Below are positions 1 through 8,150 of a stretch of DNA of 36,280 nt, one piece after another (positions within the stretch are counted from its first letter, which is position 1; every line of letters starts with the position of its first letter). The DNA is taken from positions 1-36,280 of the forward strand of contig JAAEQF010000508.1 of the NCBI GenBank assembly GCA_024231695.1, in the 5' to 3' direction. This DNA is from FCB group bacterium (GTDB lineage: Bacteria > Zixibacteria > MSB-5A5 > GN15 > JAAZOE01). The notes beneath the pieces were generated by a model. That model did no database searches, was not told the DNA's origin, and saw only the letters and a program-made list of their open reading frames with translations. A program made the position numbers and the translations under genes.

Positions 1-199
1 CCACCATCATATGAATATGCGTTGGCATTATCACATATCCGACTAAAGACAAATCTAGCTTGGTTATTGTCTCAAACAACTGAAGTTCTATTTCACGAGC
101 TATACATGGCGACTCAAATATAGGTGGCCAGTTATAAACGGTTGTAGTAACAAATACCAACGCAGAACCAGATAGGCCTTTTAAACGTAGTACAGGCAT
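1..199 (-). CDS. IS200-like / REP-associated tyrosine transposase (RAYT), 3' end cut by window edge
   Basis: The first 199 bases, read on the minus strand from an ATG at 199-197, give 66 open codons running off the window. The peptide starts MPVLRLKG, contains VFVTTTVYNWPPIF, and reaches GYVIMPTHIHMMV. The last stretch is the HUH (His-hydrophobic-His) motif, here HIH, of Y1 transposases; the preceding YxxMPxH context is typical of the Y1_Tnp/RAYT family. These single-strand DNA transposases cut and join hairpin-forming ends; RAYTs are domesticated relatives linked to REP palindromes. The catalytic tyrosine should lie beyond the window. The segment is more AT-rich than neighbouring genes. A promoter-like element lies immediately upstream and a hairpin cluster begins 42 nt before the start codon, which favours RAYT over a simple IS. 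No Shine-Dalgarno is close to the ATG, so translation may be leaderless. Confidence 0.8.
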   Translation of the reverse strand, partial: MPVLRLKGLSGSALVFVTTTVYNWPPIFESPCIAREIELQLFETITKLDLSLVGYVIMPTHIHMMV

Positions 200-205
200 A
201 CTAGT

Positions 206-234
206 AGTATAATTGATACACCTTTTCTATTCAA
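206..234 (-). promoter_or_regulatory. Predicted sigma70-type promoter of the RAYT gene
   Basis: On the minus strand a -35 TTGAAT (234-229), a 17-nt spacer and a -10 TATACT (211-206) precede the ATG at 199. Transcription would begin at or next to the start codon, giving a leaderless or nearly leaderless mRNA. Prediction from sequence only. Confidence 0.5.
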
Positions 235-240
235 TCACAT

Positions 241-273
241 GTTGGCGCACGAGGACGTACGCCAACCACAAAA
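241..273. repeat. REP-like hairpin repeat, copy 1 (33 nt)
   Basis: The 26-nt core begins GTTGGCG and ends CGCCAAC. The arms pair over about ten bases with one internal mismatch and an AGGA loop. All 33 bases recur exactly, in reverse complement, at 19692-19724. It lies between the RAYT promoter and the hairpin cluster at 296-412. Confidence 0.85.
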
Positions 274-295
274 TCGTCGTCTGCCAAATCAAAAT

Positions 296-379
296 CAGGC
301 TCCGCCTGTGTGCGAGATAGCGCAACGATCGAGCAGAGAAACAGGCCCCGCCTGTCGAGCAGAAAAACACGCCAGCGTG
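296..379. repeat. Cluster of short palindromes, REP-like module 2
   Basis: Contains CAGGC-TCC-GCCTG (296-308), ACAGGC-CCC-GCCTGT (341-355) and CACGC-CA-GCGTG (368-379). The stretch 312-356, starting GCGAGATAG and containing CGATCGAGCAGAGAAAC, is repeated with few changes and in the same orientation at 19618-19663. The region contains no believable gene; an open frame across it on the plus strand is antisense to the S4-domain gene and lacks family features. Confidence 0.75.
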
Positions 380-380
380 C

Positions 381-412
381 GTGGCCCACCGCGGTGCGGT
401 GGGTTCCTGCCT
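381..412. repeat. REP-like module 3 hairpin, copy 1
   Basis: GTGGCCCACC leads into a perfect 8-bp stem CCCACCGC-GGT-GCGGTGGG (385-403), followed by TTCCTGCCT. The copy at 19989-20020 has the same ends, but its stem is CCCACCCC-GTC-GGGGTGGG: one G-C pair has become C-G on both arms, so pairing is kept. Confidence 0.8.
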
Positions 413-459
413 CTATGATTTATACTTATAAGACGGTCTTAAGACGTCAGACACCCAAC

Positions 460-732
460 CTAAAGCTCAAATCCCGGCGATTTCTCTTCGGCCAATATTT
501 CAAAATATTCCGAACGCGCCTCTTTGGGAATCGATTTCCCCTCCGGCAAACGCAATACTTTAATTTTCACATGATGACGGCCGGTGATTTCGATTATATC
601 ATCGACCTTGACTTTGTGCCCCGGCTTGCCCCGGCGGCCGTTAATCTTGACATGACCGCCGTCGGCCAACTCCTTGGCCACCGTTCGCCGCTTGACCACA
701 CCGGTATCGGAAATGTAATTATCGAGTCTCAT
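460..732 (-). CDS. S4-domain RNA-binding protein (RqcP/Hsp15-like)
   Basis: A 90-residue protein made almost entirely of one S4 domain: MRLDNYISDTGVVKRRT, then KELADGGHVKINGRR and KPGHKVKVDDIIEI, the usual alpha-L motif that binds structured RNA. Small free-standing S4 proteins of this size include RqcP/YabO and Hsp15, which bind ribosomal particles carrying stalled peptidyl-tRNA. Which of these roles applies cannot be decided from sequence. Its ATG overlaps the stop codon of the SurA-like gene in an ATGA arrangement (729-732), so it is the last gene of that operon and probably translationally coupled. The hairpin cluster at 296-412 lies about 50 bp downstream of its stop. Confidence 0.85.
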   Translation of the reverse strand: MRLDNYISDTGVVKRRTVAKELADGGHVKINGRRGKPGHKVKVDDIIEITGRHHVKIKVLRLPEGKSIPKEARSEYFEILAEEKSPGFEL

Positions 733-2012
733 TTTTTCAGACCTATATCCCGGACATCGACATAAACTTTCTTCTTGATCTCGTCCACCCAGTCGCCCAC
801 CATTTTTTGTGTTTTTTCCTGCCGGGCAATGTTGCGGATAATATCAAAATCCTTGTCGATATCAAGGGATCGCTTCTCTTCCCGTTCCAATAGTTTGAGA
901 ATATGATAGCCCATCTGCGACTGCACCGGCGAAGTAAACTGCCCAATCTCGACCGCTGCCAGCGGTTCTACAAATTCCGGTCGCAGTTCATCGAGAGCCA
1001 TCGCTTCCCGCTCGCCACCGACGCCGCGCGAGGCATCATCGTCGCTGTGCAGCTTGGCCGTTTCCTTGAAATCGGCTCCGGCCAAAAGCTCCTGGTATAG
1101 TGAATCGGCCAGAGTATAGGCACGTGCCGAATCGACCGCCGAGGGCGCCATCGGAAAAAGAATATGGCTGACATCGACGCTGTCGGTCAGCCGGGTGTGG
1201 CTTTTTATAATATGCCAGCCGTACATCGTCTTGACCAAACCGGAGATAGCGCCGGGCTGAAGATTGAACGAGGCTCGGCCGAATTCCGGCAAAACTTCAT
1301 CACGCCGAATAAATCCCAATCTCCCACCGACCACGCCGGGAAACTGCGTTTCAAACTCAGCGGCGACATCGGGAAAACCTCCTCCGTCCAGCGCCCGGAC
1401 CCGGGCTTTTTCGGCGATCACCCGCACCGAATCATCAGTACTCTCAGAAACCTTGAATTTGAACAGGATATGAGCCAGCTTGACCTTGCCCGGAAGTTCC
1501 GGTAATGAATCACTCGCCCTATGGTAAAAATCCTCAACTTCCTGACGCGAGATCGAAACATTGTACATTTTTGTATTGATGATTTTTTGCTTCAACAACT
1601 GGTCCCGAATCTGCGGCCGATACCGTTTTTCAAGTGTCCGTTTGGTCAAGCCTTCCTGCCGAAGTTGTTCCAAAAATGCCGCTTCGGTCGGAAAACGGGA
1701 GGCCAGCGAGGCAATATGCTCGTTGAGCCGATTTCGTATCTCATCTTCGCTGACGACGATGGTAGTATCTTCGCGAGCAGCCGACAGGATTAATTCGTCG
1801 TTAATCATCTGGGTCAAAACATTGCGCGCCAATTCCTCGGTATCAACCTCGGAATTGGGGTCCACTGACATAAGATACATTTGTACCTGATTGGCCAACT
1901 CGGAATTCAAAATAACCCGATCGCCGACTACGGCGGCAATCCCTTCCACCGTTTCAGCTCCGGCCACTCCGGATAAAAGCACGGCCCCGATAATAATCAG
2001 GGCCGTTTTCAT
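729..2012 (-). CDS. surA: SurA-like periplasmic peptidyl-prolyl isomerase/chaperone
   Basis: About 427 residues. The ATG at 2012 is preferred over one at 2027: AAGGA lies a proper distance before it, and the protein then starts with a clean signal peptide MKTALIIIGAVLLSGVAGA. The mature protein has the SurA N-terminal core (GIAAVVGDRVILNSEL near residues 24-40) and two parvulin domains (about 177-271, with AHILF, and 280-377, with SHILFP and MGYHILKLLE). SurA family members escort unfolded outer-membrane proteins through the periplasm and catalyse proline isomerisation, which implies a diderm envelope. Length matches the family. It follows the PpiC lipoprotein gene closely and overlaps the S4 gene by 4 nt. 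The symbol reflects family similarity; orthology is not proven. Confidence 0.88.
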   Translation of the reverse strand: MKTALIIIGAVLLSGVAGAETVEGIAAVVGDRVILNSELANQVQMYLMSVDPNSEVDTEELARNVLTQMINDELILSAAREDTTIVVSEDEIRNRLNEHIASLASRFPTEAAFLEQLRQEGLTKRTLEKRYRPQIRDQLLKQKIINTKMYNVSISRQEVEDFYHRASDSLPELPGKVKLAHILFKFKVSESTDDSVRVIAEKARVRALDGGGFPDVAAEFETQFPGVVGGRLGFIRRDEVLPEFGRASFNLQPGAISGLVKTMYGWHIIKSHTRLTDSVDVSHILFPMAPSAVDSARAYTLADSLYQELLAGADFKETAKLHSDDDASRGVGGEREAMALDELRPEFVEPLAAVEIGQFTSPVQSQMGYHILKLLEREEKRSLDIDKDFDIIRNIARQEKTQKMVGDWVDEIKKKVYVDVRDIGLKK

Positions 2013-2033
2013 AAAAGTGTCCTTCATATTTGT

Positions 2034-3773
2034 TTAACCACCTGACTGAACTGTGTCGGCCTGAGCATATTTTTTCTCGTTTATACTCTCGGCCAGAACA
2101 TCCTCATAAACTTCAATGGTGATCCGTTTCTTCATGTCCTTGATCCAGTCCTGGAATAGCACACTGCCTTTTTCCCGGGTCAATATCTCGATTATGGTCA
2201 GACGCACCGACTCATAAGGCTGCAATTCCGCCTCCACTTGCTCCTTGATCCAGATCAGCGAAAATTTGCCGGCATTCGCAATCGGCCCGGCCATATTACC
2301 GCGTGTCAGAGATTTGGCCGCGCTATATAACGCCGGATATTGGTTGCTGAAAATTATCCCCAGATCACCTGATGTTTTCTTATAACCGGGACGCAAAGTT
2401 TCCTTGGCGGCAACCTTCTTGAAACTCGAAAATGAATTGATTGACTTTCTAAGCTTTACTGCCGTTTCCTCGTCATCCACCTGAATTTCATAAAGATGGA
2501 AACGCAAAGGGACAGTCATCTCTTCGGGGTGAGTAGCGTAGTATTCCTTCACATCAATTTCAGTGATATCGACATTGTAAGGAATAGAATCGTTACGCAG
2601 GATATCGGCCATGGCCAATTCTTTGAACCTGAGCAGATTCTTTTTGTAATTTTTGTCATTCTCGAACCCGCCGGCCTTGGCTTCCAAATTCAAAATGTCC
2701 ATAAATTGCATCTGGAAAACAAACTCCGCCAGAGAATCATATTGGTCGAAATCGGGACGGCGATCAGGATGTACACGGCGCAGGTTGTTGAGATAATCGC
2801 TCAACAACAACTGCCCACCCTCGTAACGGCCGAGAACCAGCGCACCCTCGTCCTTGTCGATCTGGGCCGGATCGATATTATTTCGCGGTCGCGCGCGCCC
2901 GCCGATACTGTCGGGATAAAGATATTGCAGCTTGTTAAGGACGAATTCGCAGGTCGGCTTCTCAATCGTTATCGGGTATTGGTCTTTCAACTTTTTGGCG
3001 TATTCGGTCATCAGCGTCCGTTTGTGACGTTCGATAATTGAGTTCTTAATTTGGGCTTTGGACTCTTCGTATCCGGGGCGATGCTCCACATCACGTCGTT
3101 CCACTACCTTGATGATATGATAACCAAATTCGGACTTGACCGGTGCGGATATCTCGCCGGCTTTCATTCGAAAAGCCGCTTCCTGGACATTATCCACCAT
3201 CAATCCCCAGGTGAACCACCCCAGATCCCCCTGGTTTCGCTGAACGCTGGGATCAATGGAATACTCGGCGGCCAGTTCCTCGAAAACGGCCCCTTCCTTA
3301 AGCTTGTCCAAAACCTCCCGGGCGGTCGAATCACTTTTGACCAGGATGTGGGAAGCCTTGATCTCTTCGCTGGTGCGCGTATACCAATCCTTAATCTCCG
3401 CTTCCGAAGGTCTGGCTTTGGAAAGGATCTTATCCTCATAAAGAGCATCCAAAAGGAACTTAATTTTTTCGCCCTCGACAACCTTGAGTACTTCCTCCTG
3501 GTTCTCCAGATTCTTCTCATAGGCTCCGATAATCAACAACTCCTGATTTATCAGAGTGTCCAGATAATCACGCCGGGCATTGCGCTCGGCTTCGAGCGAT
3601 ACAAAGCGGAAGCCGGCTCGGTCAAAAAATCTGTCGATGTCTTCGGCGATAATTTGCCGGTCCCCAATTTTGGCGACCACCAAACCCTCTTGTTTGCCGC
3701 AACCAGTAATAAATACAAGCATCATCAGCGCTGTCAGGCAAAGAAGTGTCATTATCGATTTTCGTCTCATCAT
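2034..3773 (-). CDS. PpiC-type peptidyl-prolyl isomerase lipoprotein
   Basis: 579 residues. The N-terminus is basic and then hydrophobic, ending in a lipobox (FITGC, Cys25), so the protein should be lipid-anchored facing the periplasm. A SurA_N-like helical part (about 30-130) is followed by a clear parvulin domain (about 139-226: ASHILVK, GDLGWF, EFGYHIIKVVERR). A second, degenerate parvulin-like region lies at 424-512 (LRFHLYEIQVDDEE, SGDLGIIFSN) without the usual SHILV start. Such PrsA/PpiD-like proteins assist folding of exported proteins. GGGGAG precedes the start; a second ATG three bases inside is equally possible. First gene of a three-gene operon with the SurA-like and S4 genes, behind a predicted promoter at 3859-3887. 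Confidence 0.87.
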   Translation of the reverse strand: MMRRKSIMTLLCLTALMMLVFITGCGKQEGLVVAKIGDRQIIAEDIDRFFDRAGFRFVSLEAERNARRDYLDTLINQELLIIGAYEKNLENQEEVLKVVEGEKIKFLLDALYEDKILSKARPSEAEIKDWYTRTSEEIKASHILVKSDSTAREVLDKLKEGAVFEELAAEYSIDPSVQRNQGDLGWFTWGLMVDNVQEAAFRMKAGEISAPVKSEFGYHIIKVVERRDVEHRPGYEESKAQIKNSIIERHKRTLMTEYAKKLKDQYPITIEKPTCEFVLNKLQYLYPDSIGGRARPRNNIDPAQIDKDEGALVLGRYEGGQLLLSDYLNNLRRVHPDRRPDFDQYDSLAEFVFQMQFMDILNLEAKAGGFENDKNYKKNLLRFKELAMADILRNDSIPYNVDITEIDVKEYYATHPEEMTVPLRFHLYEIQVDDEETAVKLRKSINSFSSFKKVAAKETLRPGYKKTSGDLGIIFSNQYPALYSAAKSLTRGNMAGPIANAGKFSLIWIKEQVEAELQPYESVRLTIIEILTREKGSVLFQDWIKDMKKRITIEVYEDVLAESINEKKYAQADTVQSGG

Positions 3774-3858
3774 TACTCCCCAAATCTCAAGTATCTAATT
3801 CCTGCGACTTTTACCACCCGACACCCGCGTGGTTCCGCCTTCTTCATGGTAAACTTTA

Positions 3859-3887
3859 AATATAGACACCTCTCCCTGCCTGAGCAA
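3859..3887 (-). promoter_or_regulatory. Predicted promoter of the PpiC-SurA-S4 operon
   Basis: Minus-strand -35 TTGCTC (3887-3882), 17-nt spacer, -10 TATATT (3864-3859). It lies about 85 nt upstream of the PpiC start. The same TATATT -10 box appears in other predicted promoters in the window. The rest of 3774-4043 holds no recognisable feature. Confidence 0.5.
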
Positions 3888-4043
3888 GACCTTTTTGGAT
3901 CGGTGCCAGACCCCCTTTCACGTCATCCCTCAAACTATGGGCCGTTTCCCATATTATTCTCCGCTCGATTTCTCATAGCGGCAACCTCGACGAAAGCTAA
4001 CCCATAACTAGGCAAACACTTACACCCATTCCCCGATTAGGGC

Positions 4044-4304
4044 ATGGAGTTTGCAAGTAAACTTTCCATGACAGTTGCTTTCGACATAGCCAGCTACCCC
4101 TTCTTCAAGCATGGCGATCTATTTTATCCGGCCGTGGCTTCTATTTTGGCCATAATAAACTGCGGCGGTAAAGCGGTCATTTTCAGTTCAACAGGTAAAG
4201 TCTCCAGCCGCGAAAAACTTCTCATCGAGAAGTTGACCGACTCGTTTAACGGGAAAATAATTTTCTCCATGGACGATGGCGGAGCGGACATGCATATCAG
4301 CTGA
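4044..4304 (+). CDS. Small hypothetical protein
   Basis: An 86-residue ORF. An in-frame TAG sits directly before the ATG, so it cannot start earlier; Met9 (4068) is an alternative start. No strong ribosome binding site is visible, but codon choice resembles the neighbours and the next ORF starts only 7 bases after its stop. The sequence has a hydrophobic central strand (AVASILAIINCGGKAVIFSS) with a loose likeness to a Rossmann/HAD core, but the first motif reads FDIA rather than DxD, so I do not assign a function. It could also be a remnant of a longer gene. Confidence 0.45.
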   Translation: MEFASKLSMTVAFDIASYPFFKHGDLFYPAVASILAIINCGGKAVIFSSTGKVSSREKLLIEKLTDSFNGKIIFSMDDGGADMHIS

Positions 4305-4311
4305 TTAAACC

Positions 4312-4785
4312 ATGAATGCTGAACAGGGAAAATGCCAAATCTGCGGCGTGGAACTGCAGAAAATTGGGGAATTGTGGCTTTGCCCCCAATGCAATGATCA
4401 CCAGAGTCTGGATATCGATTCCATCAGCGAATCGTTGTCTGTCTTTGCTGATGAAGACCGGCGACTACTTATTGAATGTCCCGGAGCAACCCTCTACCTG
4501 CCGGGGACCAATGAAGTCACCGCTGGAGCGCAGTTTTTGGATGCTCAGGATCCCACCCGGGGGCATAAAATCATCAATCGTCCGGTTTACGGGCCACAAC
4601 ATGTACGCCGTCGCTGGATCAAAAAAGAGGACGCTCATTTGATTCGCCGTTGCCAATCATGTCAGGATCACACCGTTAGAATGAAGCGCAAAGAGGGTCC
4701 CGATCTATATATCCCCAGTCTTAAAAACCCTCAAAGACCTTCTCACGGTCAACGATCTCATTATCGAAACACCAATCCTCGCTAA
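4312..4785 (+). CDS. Putative zinc-ribbon protein, function unknown
   Basis: 157 residues. The N-terminus carries two cysteine pairs, CQIC (residues 8-11) and CPQC (24-27), spaced as in a zinc ribbon. A further CQSC pair lies near residue 114 in a basic stretch. The C-terminus is rich in Arg, Pro and Asn (SHGQRSHYRNTNPR) and probably disordered. A zinc-binding, possibly nucleic-acid-contacting protein is plausible, but no family was recognised. It starts 7 bases after the preceding small ORF, so the two are probably cotranscribed. It lies upstream of the dciA-gyrB pair in the same orientation, separated by about 160 bp. Confidence 0.6.
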   Translation: MNAEQGKCQICGVELQKIGELWLCPQCNDHQSLDIDSISESLSVFADEDRRLLIECPGATLYLPGTNEVTAGAQFLDAQDPTRGHKIINRPVYGPQHVRRRWIKKEDAHLIRRCQSCQDHTVRMKRKEGPDLYIPSLKNPQRPSHGQRSHYRNTNPR

Positions 4786-4873
4786 CCCTGTTCGCCGCCG
4801 CAACACTAGCCACAACTTTTTATGTAACAATAAGTTAAAAGCCTCTCTTTTTTGCATTTAAGCGGTTTTTTCC

Positions 4874-4901
4874 TTGCCGTTCCCTTTAATGTTGGTTATC
4901 T
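4874..4901 (+). promoter_or_regulatory. Possible promoter of dciA-gyrB
   Basis: TTGCCG (4874-4879), 16-nt spacer, TTATCT (4896-4901). A weak match, but it is the best candidate in the gap before the DUF721 gene. Confidence 0.3.
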
Positions 4902-4909
4902 TTATGGAC

Positions 4910-4926
4910 TGTCGCGGTTTGCGACA
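4910..4926 (+). promoter_or_regulatory. Inverted repeat in the dciA-gyrB leader
   Basis: A perfect dyad, TGTCGC-GGTTT-GCGACA, sits about 18 nt before the GTG start and just before the Shine-Dalgarno. It could be an operator or an mRNA hairpin controlling the gyrB operon. No function is proven. Confidence 0.4.
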
Positions 4927-4943
4927 ATTACGGAGATGAGGAC

Positions 4944-7191
<2,248 letters not shown>

Positions 7192-7212
7192 AATTTCCGA
7201 TTAAGTATCGCT

Positions 7213-7243
7213 AAAAACCGGCATCGAACATGCCGGTTTTTTT
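7213..7243 (+). terminator. Rho-independent terminator after gyrB
   Basis: A 12-bp perfect stem with a 5-nt loop: AAAAACCGGCAT pairs with ATGCCGGTTTTT, and the T-run continues to 7243. It lies 22 nt after the gyrB stop. The A-run upstream could let it work in both directions. Confidence 0.9.
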
Positions 7244-7352
7244 ATGTTTATAATTCTCGATTTCAACCCTATTTTTCGCAATTTACATGGCCCTTGCCTG
7301 CGTTTAATTTATGGGATTTCCACCAGGCGGATTGAGAGGAAAGGTTAGGGAA

Positions 7353-8060
7353 ATGCACAACGGGAAGAAGGTCGTCTTTGTCAGCGGGGCCAATCGTGGT
7401 ATCGGGCTTGAATTCGCCCGCCAGCTTTCGGAAGTCGGCTATGTCGTCATCGGCGGATATCGCGATCCGGAAAAATCTCAGGATCTACTGACCCTGTCGG
7501 AAACCCTCAGCGACTTCAACGTCTTCCGCGGCGATGCCACCTATGAAGAAGATATAAAACGGTTGTCTCAATATATCCGCGATCACTTTAAAAAACTGGA
7601 TGTCGTCATAAACAATGCCGGCATAAACTTGAAATACGAATCCACCATTGATGACGTCGATCCTGACGATATTATGGAAAATTTCAGGGTTAACATCATC
7701 GGACCCTTTCTGGTCGGAAAATACTTGCGGCCGTTGATGAGCAGCGGCAACGGTTCCAAAATCATCAACATCACCTCACAGATGGGCTCCATCCAGATGA
7801 GCAACGGAGGGTCCTTGCCCTACCGCCTTTCCAAAGCAGCCCTGAATATGCTCACTCGCAATCAATCCCTCGCCTACCGGGATTTCGGGATAATCACCGT
7901 CGGCCTTCATCCCGGCTGGGTAAGAACCGAAATGGGCGGCCCCAAAGCGCCACTGGACCCGGCCGAAACGGTTTCGATGATGCTCGGCGTCATCGAAAAT
8001 CTGACCCCCGAAGACAGCGGCGCCTTCCTCACCTACGACGGTCGCGTTCTGCCATATTAG
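7353..8060 (+). CDS. Short-chain dehydrogenase/reductase (SDR)
   Basis: 235 residues from the ATG at 7353. An in-frame ATG at 7311 adds 14 residues, but purine-rich sequence (GAGAGGAAAGG, TTAGGG) stands before 7353 only. Classical SDR features are in order: nucleotide-binding SGANRGIG (about 8-15), the NNAG motif in VVINNAGIN (about 84-92), the catalytic Ser in NITSQMGSI, and the YxxxK pair in LPYRLSKAALNM. The GANRGIG form and the C-terminal HPGWVRTEMGG resemble C-factor/sniffer-like NADPH-dependent SDRs. The substrate is unknown. The gene stands alone between the gyrB terminator and a secreted-protein gene. Confidence 0.9.
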   Translation: MHNGKKVVFVSGANRGIGLEFARQLSEVGYVVIGGYRDPEKSQDLLTLSETLSDFNVFRGDATYEEDIKRLSQYIRDHFKKLDVVINNAGINLKYESTIDDVDPDDIMENFRVNIIGPFLVGKYLRPLMSSGNGSKIINITSQMGSIQMSNGGSLPYRLSKAALNMLTRNQSLAYRDFGIITVGLHPGWVRTEMGGPKAPLDPAETVSMMLGVIENLTPEDSGAFLTYDGRVLPY

Positions 8061-8108
8061 AACCGGATACAATCGCTATTTAATCTTCAAGCAACTGCTG
8101 GCAAGCCC

Positions 8109-8136
8109 TTGCTGTTTTGGGCGATTTTATTATATT
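8109..8136 (+). promoter_or_regulatory. Possible promoter of the 857-residue secreted protein gene
   Basis: TTGCTG (8109-8114), 16-nt spacer, TATATT (8131-8136). Transcription would start about 8 nt before the ATG at 8151, too close for a Shine-Dalgarno, and none is visible there. This suggests a nearly leaderless mRNA. Confidence 0.4.
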
Positions 8137-8150
8137 CTCGTCATATTATC

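Noticed and set aside
310-765. A 151-codon open frame on the plus strand
   Set aside because: Runs through the hairpin repeats and then antisense to the S4-domain gene; no family features.
3051-4007. A 318-codon open frame on the plus strand
   Set aside because: It is antisense to the PpiC lipoprotein gene, has low-complexity composition without domains, and ends in intergenic DNA.
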